In this document: positions 8,292 through 16,335 of the stretch, piece by piece
Layout: each line of letters opens with the position of its first letter
Position numbering within the stretch: the first letter of the stretch is position 1
Assembly (NCBI RefSeq): GCF_026340975.1
Contig: NZ_JAPEOS010000001.1
Span: 2,316,501-2,380,500, forward strand
DNA: 64,000 bases
From: Streptomyces sp. NBC_01214
GTDB lineage: Bacteria; Actinomycetota; Actinomycetes; Streptomycetales; Streptomycetaceae
Direction: 5' to 3'
Made by a program: the position numbers and the translations under genes
Notes under the pieces: model-generated
Databases searched by the model: none
What the model was told of the DNA's origin: nothing
What the model saw: only the letters and a program-made list of their open reading frames with translations

Positions 8292-9605
8292 ATGGCCCCC
8301 ATCCGAATGCTGCTGAGCGGCCTGCTCGGCGCCGCGCTGCTGCTCCCCGTCCAGTCCTACGCCGGCGCCGACGACGGCCGTACCCGGACCGTCGACTACC
8401 GCGGCCTGCGCGTCGCCCTCCCGGCCGACTGGCGGGTCGTCGACCTCGACCGGAACCCCGACGCGTGCCTGCGCCTCGACCTGCCCACCCTGTACCTCGG
8501 CCACGCCGGCACCCAGACCGAGTGCACCGGCCGGGCCGTCGCCGACCGGGCCGACACCCTGCACCTCGAACCCCTCGACGGGGCCCCGGAGCGCGCCGAC
8601 ATCCCGACCGTCGCCGTCGACTCCTGGAACGTGCTGCGCGAGGTCCCGCCCCGCTCCGACAGCAACGAGCTGCGGTACGCCCTGCGCCGCTCCGCCGTCA
8701 TGGCCACCGTCTCCTACGGGGCCGCGCCCGACGCCGTGCGCACGGTCCTGGCGCAGGCCCGCGCCGTGGCGCCGCCGCCCGCCCCGGCTCCCGCCCCGGC
8801 CCCCACTCCGGCCCCCACCCCGCCCGTGCCGGCCGCCGGCGGCGCGGGGCCCCGTGGCACCCAGGAGCCCTTCAAGGGCGAGGGCTTCGACACCTGTACC
8901 GCCCCCACCCAGAAGGCCATGGACACCTGGCGGGCCGATTCCCCCTTCGGTGCGATCGGCGTCTACATCGGGGGCCGGGCCCGGGCCTGCGCCCAGCCGC
9001 GGCTCACGGCCCGCTGGGTGGAGCGGCAGGCCGCCGCGGGCTGGCACCTGATGCCGATCTGGGTGGGCCCGCAGCCCTGGCACAACGCCGCCACCGGGCT
9101 GTCCACCGACCCCTCCGAGGCCAACGGGCAGGGCCGGGAGGCCGCCGAGGGCGCGGTGGAGGCGGCCCGCTCGCTGGGCCTGGCCGGGGGCACGGTGCTC
9201 TACAACGACCTGGAGAACTACACGGACCGCGCCACTTGGGACGCCCCGGTCGTGGCCTACCTGACCGCCTGGACCGACCGGCTGCACGAGCTGGGCTTCC
9301 GCGCCGGCGCCTACGTCGCCGTGAGCTCCGGGGTCAAGGCGCTGAGCGCCCACTACCACCAGGCCCCCCGGGCCATGCCGGACGTGCTCTGGGCCGCCCG
9401 CTGGAACCTCTCGGCCTCCGTCTCCGACACCGACATGGGCCTGAAGAAGGGCACCGCGAAGTGGGCCGGCCCGCGCCGGGCCCACCAGTTCCGCGGCGAC
9501 CACGACGCCACCTACGGCGGGATCACCCTCACCATCGACCGCAGCTGGCTGGACGTGAACCCCGCCGCCCTCGGCCCGATCGGCGGCCTGCCCCGGCTGA
9601 GCTAG
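8292..9605 (+). CDS. Secreted protein with C-terminal DUF1906 glycoside-hydrolase-like domain
   Basis: Protein of 437 residues. A signal peptide (about 1-25, hydrophobic LLSGLLGAALLLPVQSYAGA) leads into an N-terminal domain (30-155) of unknown type, a Pro/Ala linker (about 157-182, APAPAPAPTPAPTPP), then a DUF1906 domain (about 195-437: GFDTCTAPTQKAMDTW, GVYIGGRARACAQPRLT, LYNDLENY, WAARWN). DUF1906 domains have a TIM-barrel fold like glycoside hydrolases and are seen in exported actinobacterial proteins such as mycobacterial Rv2525c. Probably acts in the wall or outside the cell; the substrate is not known. Confidence 0.88.
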   Translation: MAPIRMLLSGLLGAALLLPVQSYAGADDGRTRTVDYRGLRVALPADWRVVDLDRNPDACLRLDLPTLYLGHAGTQTECTGRAVADRADTLHLEPLDGAPERADIPTVAVDSWNVLREVPPRSDSNELRYALRRSAVMATVSYGAAPDAVRTVLAQARAVAPPPAPAPAPAPTPAPTPPVPAAGGAGPRGTQEPFKGEGFDTCTAPTQKAMDTWRADSPFGAIGVYIGGRARACAQPRLTARWVERQAAAGWHLMPIWVGPQPWHNAATGLSTDPSEANGQGREAAEGAVEAARSLGLAGGTVLYNDLENYTDRATWDAPVVAYLTAWTDRLHELGFRAGAYVAVSSGVKALSAHYHQAPRAMPDVLWAARWNLSASVSDTDMGLKKGTAKWAGPRRAHQFRGDHDATYGGITLTIDRSWLDVNPAALGPIGGLPRLS

Positions 9606-10102
9606 TCCTCGCGCGGTGGTTCGTCGTCGTCGCCCCGGCGCAGGGTGCGCAGGCCGTGCTCCGGGGTCCACGACCGCACCACCAGCTCCTCGCCCTGCAC
9701 ACGGACGTGGACGACCTCCGTCAGATCGGCGTGGAAGAGGTGGAACGGGTGCGGGGTCTCGGTCTCCTCCGCGTACCGGTGCAGTTCGGGCGGGTCCACG
9801 AGCTCCACCGCGCGCCCGGAGATCCGTACGTCCCCGTGGGGCATCTCCTCGCCCGCGCCCGGGTTGCTGTGCAGGGCGAAGCGCGGGTCGTGCTGGAGGT
9901 CCCGGGCCTTCATCGAGCCGAACATCATGCCGAGCCACAGCTCCCCGCCCCGGATGTCGACGTTCAGCCCGGTCGCCCGGGGCGAGCCGTCCTTGCGGAG
10001 GGTGGCCAGGACGTGGTGGGGGTACTGCGCGAAGCGGGCCTGGACGGCCGCAGCGAACTCCGGCTCCGCCTTCTCGAAGACTGCCCAGCTGGTATGCGTC
10101 AT
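9602..10102 (-). CDS. PPOX-class (pyridoxamine 5'-phosphate oxidase-like) protein
   Basis: Protein of 166 residues with a split-barrel flavin/F420-binding fold. HHVLATLRKDGSPRATGLNV begins the barrel and RDLQHDPRFALHS is the usual later motif. Such proteins bind FMN or F420 and reduce varied substrates, or simply bind haem or flavin. Start ATG 10102. The 3' end overlaps the convergent DUF1906 gene by four bases. Confidence 0.85.
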   Translation of the reverse strand: MTHTSWAVFEKAEPEFAAAVQARFAQYPHHVLATLRKDGSPRATGLNVDIRGGELWLGMMFGSMKARDLQHDPRFALHSNPGAGEEMPHGDVRISGRAVELVDPPELHRYAEETETPHPFHLFHADLTEVVHVRVQGEELVVRSWTPEHGLRTLRRGDDDEPPRED

Positions 10103-10130
10103 GCGTCCATCAAAGCGCGGGCACCTGCGG

Positions 10131-10160
10131 GCACAGGTCAGGCGCGCACAGGTCAGGCGC
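10131..10160. repeat. Two tandem copies of a 15-bp unit
   Basis: GCACAGGTCAGGCGC occurs twice back to back (10131-10145, 10146-10160). The second copy covers the stop of the vWA gene. It looks like a small slippage duplication; no function is evident. Confidence 0.7.
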
Positions 10161-10881
10161 GCACGATGCCCGCACTGCGCGCCGCCGCCAGCCAGGCCGG
10201 GAAGTCCCCGACCAGGCGGTCGTACAGGTCGCCGTCCGGCACCCTGCGCGGGTCCTGCCCCGCATGGAAGTAGCCCGCGTTGTCCACGGCCCGCTGCGCC
10301 GGGACGGGCAGCTCGTCCAGCCGGCGCAGGAAGTCGAACTGCGTGCTGCGGGTGTTGCCGAAGCCGACGAACTGCCAGAAGAGCGGCAGCCGGGCCGCCT
10401 TGCACAGGTACCGTTCGGCCGCGAGCTTGTTGATCGGCCCGCCGTCGGTCTGGAAGACGACCAGGGCGGGGGCCGTCGCCCCCGAGTCCAGGTAGTGGTC
10501 GATGACCGCGTCCATCGCCGCGTGGTAGGCCGTCTTGCCCATGTGGCCCAGCCGGGAGGCGATCTCGGTGACCCGGCCCTCGTGTTCGGCCAGGGAGATC
10601 TCCTCCACCGCGTCGACCTCGGTGGAGAAGAAGACCACCGGCACCCGGGCGTCGTCGTCCAGGTGCGCGGAGAGCCCCAGCACCCGGTCCGCGAGGGCCT
10701 GCACGCTGCCGTCCGCGTAGTACGGCTTCATCGACCCGGAGTAGTCCAGCACCAGGTAGACCGCGGCCCGGCCGCCCTCCAGGCCGTACTTGCGCAGGGA
10801 GACCCCGGCGCTCTTGTAGAGGCTCACGAGCGCCGGAGCCGTCTCCTCGACCTTGCGGAGGTTGATCGCACTGCCCGTCAT
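10153..10881 (-). CDS. von Willebrand factor A domain protein (TerF-like)
   Basis: Protein of 242 residues, nearly all one vWA domain. The metal-ion-dependent adhesion site is visible as LDYSGSM, with a later threonine (MGKTAYHAAMD) and TDGG. The sequence around SLRKYGLEGGRAAVYLVLD resembles the vWA proteins of tellurium-resistance type clusters. No signal peptide, so cytoplasmic. No ter genes flank it here. Start ATG 10881. Confidence 0.85.
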   Translation of the reverse strand: MTGSAINLRKVEETAPALVSLYKSAGVSLRKYGLEGGRAAVYLVLDYSGSMKPYYADGSVQALADRVLGLSAHLDDDARVPVVFFSTEVDAVEEISLAEHEGRVTEIASRLGHMGKTAYHAAMDAVIDHYLDSGATAPALVVFQTDGGPINKLAAERYLCKAARLPLFWQFVGFGNTRSTQFDFLRRLDELPVPAQRAVDNAGYFHAGQDPRRVPDGDLYDRLVGDFPAWLAAARSAGIVRA

Positions 10882-10911
10882 GGGGCGAGGGTACGGGAGT
10901 GCGTGGGCCCG

Positions 10912-11118
10912 TCAGCCCGTCTCCGTGAAACCGAGGTCGGCCGCCAGCCGCGCCCGGTGGGCGGCCGGCGCGCCGAGCAGGAGGGCGGAGCCGTGGGCGC
11001 GCTTGAAGAACTCGTGCGCCTCGTGCTCCCAGGTGATGCCGATGCCGCCGTGCAGCTGGATCATCTCCCCGGCCACGTACGAGAACGCCTGCGAGCAGGC
11101 CGACTTCGCGGCGGCCGC
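10912..11118 (-). pseudogene. C-terminal remnant of an acyl-CoA dehydrogenase
   Basis: 68 codons match the end of a FadE-type acyl-CoA dehydrogenase: AAAAKSACSQAF, GEMIQLHGGIGITWEHEAH, FFKRAHGSALLLG, HRARLA, ending at a proper stop (10912-10914). Everything before the last domain is missing. The frame runs straight into a ligase fragment. Related full-length genes lie 6-10 kb away. It is a deletion relic, not a functional enzyme. Confidence 0.8.
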
Positions 11119-11505
11119 GAGGCGCGGCGGGGCCCCGGCGGCAGACTCCCCTCGGGCCGCGCGCCGCAGTTCGGTCTTCAGCAGCTTGCCGCCCGCGTTG
11201 CGCGGGAGCTCCGGCAGCCGGGTGAAGCGCCGCGGCACCTTGAAGTTGGCCAGCCGTTCCCGGGTCCAGGCGGTCAGTTCCGCGGCCGTGACGGGGGCGG
11301 AGGTGACCACGTAGGCCACGCCGACCTCGCCGAGCCGCTCGTCGGGGGCGCCGACGACGGCCGCGTCGGTGATGGCGGGGTGGGTCAGCAGGACGTTCTC
11401 CACCTCCGCCGGATAGGCGCTGAAGCCGCCGACCACGTACATGTCCTTCAGCCGGTCGGTGATCGAGAGGTAGCCGCGCGCGTCCAGCACGCCGATGTCC
11501 CCGTC
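11119..11505 (-). pseudogene. C-terminal remnant of an acyl-CoA ligase (FadD3-like)
   Basis: About 129 codons of the mobile C-terminal domain of an AMP-forming acyl-CoA ligase: GDIGVLDARGYLSITDRLKD, VVGGFSAYPAEVENVL, VVGAPDERLGEVG, FKVPRRF and the core motif NAGGKLLKTELR. No N-terminal ATP-binding domain is present anywhere nearby. The RLKDMYVVGGF form resembles FadD3, the HIP-CoA ligase of steroid breakdown. The cut edge (about 11505) abuts a flavin-reductase fragment on the other strand; the other end is fused to a dehydrogenase fragment. Confidence 0.78.
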
Positions 11506-11825
11506 TGCTTCTGCCCCGCCCGCACCTCGGCCACCTGGCCGCGGATCGAGGCCGCCGGGGCCTTCGCCGTCAACATCCTGGCCGCCGACCAGGAGGAGCT
11601 GTGCCGCCGGTTCGCCGTCACGGGCGGGGACAAGTTCGCCGGCGCGCCCCGGCGTGCGGGCGGCAACGGAGCGCCCCTGCTCGACGGGGTCCTCGCGAGC
11701 GTCGAATGCGATCTGGAGGGCGTGCTGGACGGCGGTGACCACGTCATCGCGCTCGGTCGGGTCACCGGCCTGGCCGCGCACCGCGACGGGCCGCCGCTGC
11801 TGTACTTCCGGCGCTCCTACGGCAG
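11506..11825 (+). pseudogene. Remnant of an HsaB-like flavin reductase
   Basis: Plus-strand frame beginning CFCPARTSATWPRIEAAG and continuing FAVNILAADQEELCRRF, GDKFAGAP, LLDGVLASVECDLE, GGDHVIALGRV and PLLYFRRSYGSL. This is the last two thirds of a flavin reductase. CFCPARTS-TW is close to HsaB, the FMN reductase partner of the 3-HSA hydroxylase in steroid A/B-ring degradation. The N-terminal third and start codon are missing and the end runs into the convergent padR gene. Confidence 0.75.
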
Positions 11826-12410
11826 TTTGCCGCGCCCCGCGCGCTCGTCGAGCGCGTCGATGTCTTCGAGCATCCGTGCCGCGAGGTCGCGCTCGGAGGC
11901 GTAGTACCGCTCGGCCCACTTGAGGGTGAGCGTCGGGTACGCCCAGGCGCTCTCGTCCTTCGAGCCCTCCGCGTCGGCCGCCGCGCGACGGTGCATCTTC
12001 TCCGCGAACTCCTGGTGTTGGACGAGGACTTCGCGCATCTGCTCGGGCTCCAGCAGGTGGCCCAGCCACAGGCGGAGCATCGGCCCGTGCTTGAGGACGG
12101 GCGGGTCGACGGGGGCCTCGCGGGCCCACTCCCGTACGGCCGTCATGCCCTCGTCCGTGATCCGGTAGACCCGCTTGTCGCGCGTCCCGGTGTCTTGGGC
12201 GACCATCCGCGAGGACGCGTAGCCCGCCTTCTCCAGGCGCTTGAGCTCGCTGTAGATCTGGCTGAACGACGGGCTCCAGTAGAAGAACCGCAGCGACCAG
12301 TCCGACCACTTCTTCAGGTCGTAACCGGAGAGCTCCTCTCCGAAGGAGAGCAGTCCGAGCACCGCCCAGCTGGTCGCGGGGAGCGCGCGCTTGTTCGTCT
12401 CGTCTGCCAC
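11817..12410 (-). CDS. PadR-family transcriptional regulator (long form)
   Basis: Protein of 197 residues: an N-terminal winged helix (ATSWAVLGLLSFGEELSGYD, SFSQIYSELKRLEKAGY, GTRDKRVYRIT) and a C-terminal helical dimerisation domain of the virulence-regulator type (LRLWLGHLLEPEQMREVL, TLTLKWAERYY). GTG 12410 matches the usual domain start; the upstream frame has no homology. It is divergent from an LLM-class oxidoreductase gene and may control the oxidoreductase-SDR-hydrolase operon. Confidence 0.88.
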   Translation of the reverse strand: MADETNKRALPATSWAVLGLLSFGEELSGYDLKKWSDWSLRFFYWSPSFSQIYSELKRLEKAGYASSRMVAQDTGTRDKRVYRITDEGMTAVREWAREAPVDPPVLKHGPMLRLWLGHLLEPEQMREVLVQHQEFAEKMHRRAAADAEGSKDESAWAYPTLTLKWAERYYASERDLAARMLEDIDALDERAGRGKLP

Positions 12411-12467
12411 GCAGCGCAGTCTACGACCGGTCCTCACGGCACCCTTCCCCCTCAGAGATACGCCTGC

Positions 12468-12490
12468 TAGAAGTATTCCGATTAGAAATA
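12468..12490. promoter_or_regulatory. Direct repeat in the padR/oxidoreductase divergent promoter
   Basis: TAGAAGTA (12468-12475) and TAGAAATA (12483-12490) are repeated with a 15-base period, in the only A/T-rich part of the gap. A TTCGAA palindrome follows at 12495. These are candidate regulator or promoter elements; the assignment to PadR is inference. Confidence 0.35.
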
Positions 12491-12523
12491 ACTGTTCGAA
12501 ACACTGCACGGAGGGACCTCACC

Positions 12524-13645
12524 GTGAAGTTCTCGATGATCTTCGAGGCGCAGCTCGTCGACCCCACCCCCGAACGCGAACGCCAGGTCATCCACGACTG
12601 CGTCGAACAGGCCGTCCACGCCGAGGAGATGGGCTTCGACCGGATCTGGGCCGTCGAGCACCACTCCCTGACCCAGTACGCGCACATGAGCGCCTCCGAG
12701 ATCTTCCTGACCTGGGTGGCCGCCCGCACGCGCCGGATCCGCATCGGCCACGGAGTCGTCACCATGCCGTTCGGCTACCAGCACCCGGTGCGCGTCGCCG
12801 AGCGCGCCGCCATGCTCGACGTGCTCTGCGGCGGCCGCGTCGACATCGGCGCCGGGCGCGGCGCCACCCGCCAGGAGATGTCCATGTACGGGGTCCGGCC
12901 CGAGGACACCTACCCGCAGATGGAGGAAGCCCTGCGGATCTTCTCCTCGGCCTGGAAGGAGGAGACCTTCGAATGGCACGGCTCCCTCGACATCGGCCCC
13001 GGCGCGATCTTGCCCCGCCCGGTCCAGGACCCGCACCCGCCGCTGTTCATGGCCTGCTCCCAGCACGACACCCTCAAGCTGGCCGCCGAGCTCGGCATCG
13101 GGGCCCTGGTGATGGGCTTCGCCGGCGCCGACGACGTCCGCGCCATGCGCAAGGTCTACGACGAGGCCATCGCCACGCGCAGCGGCGAGCGCCTGGTCTC
13201 CACCGAGGTCAACGACCACCTCTCCGCCCTCTGCCCGACCATCGTCCTCGACGACGCCGAGCGGGCCCTACGGCTGGGTACGCGCGGGCAGCGCTTCTTC
13301 GCCGAATCCATCGCGCACTGGTACGGGAACGGCCCCGAGCCGACCGGGTACGCGGAGGAAGAGGACCACGTGGCGGCCCTGGCCAAGGGCCGGGAGGAGC
13401 TCGTCGCCAAGCTGCACGGGGCGAACGTCCCCGCCCGCCCCGTCGACACCGGCACCTACAACGCCGAGCACGCGTACGGCAGCGCCGAGACCGCCATCGC
13501 CTACGTCGAGCAGCTCCGCGAGATCGGCGTCGACGAGGTGATGTGCCTGATCCAGATGGGCACCGTCCCCCAGGAAGCGTGCATGGAGACCATCCGCCAG
13601 TGGGGCGAGAAGGTCATCCCGCACTTCCGCGCGCTGGAGGGCTGA
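12524..13645 (+). CDS. LLM-class flavin-dependent oxidoreductase (luciferase-like)
   Basis: Protein of 373 residues with the luciferase-like TIM barrel: MKFSMIFEAQL, EEMGFDRIWAVEHHSLTQYA, RIRIGHGVVTMPFGYQHPVR, GGRVDIGAGRGATRQE. These enzymes use FMNH2 or F420 for monooxygenation or hydride transfer. An F420-type member (Rv3520c) belongs to the mycobacterial cholesterol regulon, so a role in steroid-like metabolism is possible but not proven. GTG 12524 has GGAGGG about 8 bases upstream. It heads an operon with SDR and hydrolase genes. Confidence 0.85.
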   Translation: MKFSMIFEAQLVDPTPERERQVIHDCVEQAVHAEEMGFDRIWAVEHHSLTQYAHMSASEIFLTWVAARTRRIRIGHGVVTMPFGYQHPVRVAERAAMLDVLCGGRVDIGAGRGATRQEMSMYGVRPEDTYPQMEEALRIFSSAWKEETFEWHGSLDIGPGAILPRPVQDPHPPLFMACSQHDTLKLAAELGIGALVMGFAGADDVRAMRKVYDEAIATRSGERLVSTEVNDHLSALCPTIVLDDAERALRLGTRGQRFFAESIAHWYGNGPEPTGYAEEEDHVAALAKGREELVAKLHGANVPARPVDTGTYNAEHAYGSAETAIAYVEQLREIGVDEVMCLIQMGTVPQEACMETIRQWGEKVIPHFRALEG

Positions 13646-13648
13646 GCC

Positions 13649-14380
13649 GTGGGGGAGCAGCTCGACGGGAAGGTCGTCGTGATCACCGGCGCCGGGCGCG
13701 GCCAGGGCGCCGCCGAGGCCCGGCTGTGCGCGGAGGCGGGGGCCCGGGTCGTCGTCACCGACGTACGGGAGGACGAGGGCCGGGCGGTGGCCGCCGAACT
13801 CGGCGACCAAGGACTGTACGTCCGCCACGACGTGGCCGACGCGGCGAGCTGGGCGAGGGTGATGGAACGGTCGGTCCGCGCCTTCGGCACGGTTTCGGCA
13901 CTGGTCAACAACGCGGCCCTGTGGCGCACCGCCCACGTGGAACGGCAACGGCTGGAGGACTTCGAAGCGCTCCTGCGGGTCAACCTGCTCGGCCCGTTCC
14001 TCGGCATCCAGGCGGTCGCGCCGGTGCTGCGGGCGGGCGGCGGCGGCTCGATCGTCAACATCTCCTCCACCGCCGGACTGGTCGGGATACCGGGCCACGC
14101 CGCCTACGGATCCACCAAGTTCGCACTGCGCGGACTGACCCGGTCGGCGGCGCTCGACCTCGCCGGGGACCGGATCCGGGTCAACTCGGTGCACCCGGGG
14201 GCCATCGACACCCCGATGGTGGCCGGGGCGGTGGCGGGCCGGGACTGGTCGCACGTACCGCTGGGTCGCATCGGCCGCCCGGAGGAGGTCGGGCAGCTGG
14301 TCCTCTTCCTCTGCTCGGACGCGTCCTCGTACGTGACGGGCAGCGAGTTCACCGTGGACGGGGGGATGACGACGGCATGA
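13649..14380 (+). CDS. Short-chain dehydrogenase/reductase
   Basis: Protein of 243 residues, classical SDR: cofactor motif TGAGRGQG, VNNAAL, catalytic Ser in NISSTAGL, YGSTK giving Tyr and Lys, and the C-terminal PEEVGQLVLFLCSD...YVTGSEFTVDGG. Probably an NAD-dependent alcohol dehydrogenase of the hydroxysteroid-dehydrogenase type. It starts three bases after the LLM oxidoreductase gene and its stop overlaps the hydrolase start, so the three are one operon. Exact substrate unknown. Confidence 0.88.
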   Translation: MGEQLDGKVVVITGAGRGQGAAEARLCAEAGARVVVTDVREDEGRAVAAELGDQGLYVRHDVADAASWARVMERSVRAFGTVSALVNNAALWRTAHVERQRLEDFEALLRVNLLGPFLGIQAVAPVLRAGGGGSIVNISSTAGLVGIPGHAAYGSTKFALRGLTRSAALDLAGDRIRVNSVHPGAIDTPMVAGAVAGRDWSHVPLGRIGRPEEVGQLVLFLCSDASSYVTGSEFTVDGGMTTA

Positions 14381-15300
14381 GCGACCTCCGTGCGCCCGAC
14401 CCCCTCTCACCGCAGGCCCGGCGGCTGTGCGACGCGATGACCGCCGGCTTCCCGGGGCCGGGCGACGTCCGCGCCCTCCGGGCGGCCGCGGCGTCCGGGT
14501 CCGGCCGCGAGGGCCCGGCCGTGGCTTCGGTGTCCGACGCCGTCGCGGGCGGGGTCCCGGTCCGCGTCTACGACCCCGCGCCCGGCCGGTCCGACCGCCC
14601 CCTGGTGCTCTTCCTGCACGGCGGCGGCTGGGTGATGTGCGGCCCGGACACCCACGACGCGACCTGCCGCTCCCTGGCCGTGGCCGCGGGCGCGGTGGTC
14701 GTCGCGGCCGACTACCGACTGGCCCCGGAACACCCCTGGCCGGCGGCGCCGGACGATGCGCTGACGGTCTTGCTCTGGGCGCGGGAGCGGGCCCGCGCGC
14801 TCGGCTGCGACCCCGGCCGGGTGGTGCTGGCGGGAGACTCCAGCGGCGGCAACCTCGCGGCCGTGACGGCGCTGCGCGCGCCCGAACTCGTCGCGGGACA
14901 GGTGCTGTTCTATCCGCCGCTGGACGCCCGGATGGACTCCGCCTCCGTGGAGACGTACGCGGAGGGCTACTTCCACACCGCCGCCCACATGGCCTGGTAC
15001 TGGGACAGCTACGGCGGCGACCCGGAGCACCCGCACGTCTCGCCGCTGCGCGCCCCCGACCTGTCGGGCCTGCCGCCCGCCCTGATCGTCCTCGCCGACT
15101 GCGACGTGCTGCGCGACGAGGGCCTCGCGTACGCCCGCCGGCTGGCGGCGGCCGGCGTCGACTGCACGCTCCAGCTCCACCCGGGGGTCTTCCACGGCTT
15201 CCTGGGCCTGCCGCTGCCGGCGGGCGCCGCTGCGCTCCGGGCGGCCGCGGCCTGGGTGGCGGGGGTGGGAAGGACGGGGCTGCCGACCTCCCAGGCATGA
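14377..15300 (+). CDS. alpha/beta hydrolase of the hormone-sensitive lipase family
   Basis: Protein of 307 residues. HGGG at 81-84 forms the oxyanion hole, the nucleophile is Ser155 in GDSSGG, and LADCDVL and FHGF carry the likely Asp and His. This is the HSL/bacterial esterase (family IV) pattern; such enzymes hydrolyse short acyl esters including steroid esters and lactones. No signal peptide. ATG 14377 overlaps the SDR stop. Confidence 0.88.
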   Translation: MSDLRAPDPLSPQARRLCDAMTAGFPGPGDVRALRAAAASGSGREGPAVASVSDAVAGGVPVRVYDPAPGRSDRPLVLFLHGGGWVMCGPDTHDATCRSLAVAAGAVVVAADYRLAPEHPWPAAPDDALTVLLWARERARALGCDPGRVVLAGDSSGGNLAAVTALRAPELVAGQVLFYPPLDARMDSASVETYAEGYFHTAAHMAWYWDSYGGDPEHPHVSPLRAPDLSGLPPALIVLADCDVLRDEGLAYARRLAAAGVDCTLQLHPGVFHGFLGLPLPAGAAALRAAAAWVAGVGRTGLPTSQA

Positions 15301-15307
15301 TGTGTCC

Positions 15308-15856
15308 ATGACTGAACTGATACGGAGAGTGCCCGGCGCGGCCTTGCGCGTCGGCCTCCTCCTGGCGGTGGAGTCCGGTGCGATCTGGCTGCTCAGGGGA
15401 CCCGGGGAAGCCTGGATCCCGGTCCTGCTGGCCGTCTTCGTCGTCGGCGCGGCCGTACCGCACGGCACCGGCGCGGAGTTCGTCGCCCGTACCAGCGTCG
15501 CGCTCCTCGCCGTCGGCATCGCGGTGGCCGGCGGGACCACCTGGGACCGGCACACCCTCCACGACCGCGGCCGGGAGGAACGGGCGGTCGTCCTCGAGCG
15601 GACCGCGGCGCAGGACGGCTCGACCTCCACCCCGTCGCTGCGGCTGCGCACGGAGGCCGGCCGGGACCTGCACGGCCCGGTGGAGGAGGACCTCCCGGTC
15701 GGCGCCCGGCTCACCGTGACGGTGGACCCCGACGGCCCGGCCTGGACCGTGGGCGGCCGCCCGGACCGCCCGCTCTGGCCGGCGGCCGCCACCGGGGCCC
15801 TGCTCCTCCTCCAGACCGCCCTCGTCGGACGACTGTCCCTGCGCCCCCGATCCTGA
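15308..15856 (+). CDS. Hypothetical membrane protein
   Basis: Protein of 182 residues (an alternative GTG start at 15302 adds two). Hydrophobic segments lie near 12-29, 36-53 and 60-75 and at the C-terminus (about 155-175), with a soluble acidic stretch of about 75 residues between them. I do not recognise the family. It lies eight bases after the hydrolase gene and may be cotranscribed. Confidence 0.65.
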   Translation: MTELIRRVPGAALRVGLLLAVESGAIWLLRGPGEAWIPVLLAVFVVGAAVPHGTGAEFVARTSVALLAVGIAVAGGTTWDRHTLHDRGREERAVVLERTAAQDGSTSTPSLRLRTEAGRDLHGPVEEDLPVGARLTVTVDPDGPAWTVGGRPDRPLWPAAATGALLLLQTALVGRLSLRPRS

Positions 15857-15872
15857 AGGCGACGGGAGGTGC

Positions 15873-16282
15873 CTACTCGATCGTGTAGGAGCAGCCCTTC
15901 ACGGTCGTGACGCCGTCGCTCTCCGCGACCTTCTTCCCGTCGACCTTGATGGCGCACGGGGCCTGTTGCAGCTTGCCGTCGGCGCCCGTGATCGTGCCCG
16001 GGACCACGTTCACGAGGTAGCCCACCTTCTGTTCCGCGGCGGTGAGTTCCGCGGTGCCGCTCTTCGACCACGGCAGGGTCTGCTGCTCGAAGCCGCTGCC
16101 GATGCCGCTGTACATGACGGCCGTCTCTCCGGTGCCGCCGACCTCCAGCGTCACCTCGTGGGTGGCGCCGCCGGCCGCGCGCTCTCCCCGGCCGGCTTCG
16201 GCTTCGGATCCGCGCTCCCGCAGCCGGTGAGCAGTGCCGCCGCCGCTGCGCACGCGGTCACTGCGGCCGTCGTCCTTCGCAT
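15873..16282 (-). pseudogene. Frameshifted MmpS-like lipoprotein
   Basis: From ATG 16282, with GGAG 10 bases upstream, the minus strand codes MRRTTAAVTACAAAAALLTG then CGS, a clear lipoprotein signal with lipobox LTGC. That frame hits a stop about 45 codons in. The mature part continues in another frame: THEVTLEVGGTGETAVMYSG, GYLVNVVPGTITG, APCAIKVDGKKVAESDG, ending at 15873. The distance is one base short of a whole number of codons. The switch is near 16161-16182. The mature part resembles MmpS/DUF4307-like exported small proteins. Confidence 0.65.
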
Positions 16283-16335
16283 GGTGCAAGTACTCCGATC
16301 TTGTTACCGATTGTGTGATCGAAAACAATGGACGC

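Noticed and set aside
10912..12309. 465-codon minus-strand frame taken as one fusion protein
   Set aside because: Only the last 200 codons have homology, and that to two unrelated protein ends; the upstream part is antisense to the flavin-reductase remnant and out of frame with the padR gene it crosses.
12480..12510. KstR-type box (AACnnGTT) before the LLM oxidoreductase gene
   Set aside because: AACTGTT has only one base between the half-sites and no match in the flanks, so it does not fit the KstR motif.
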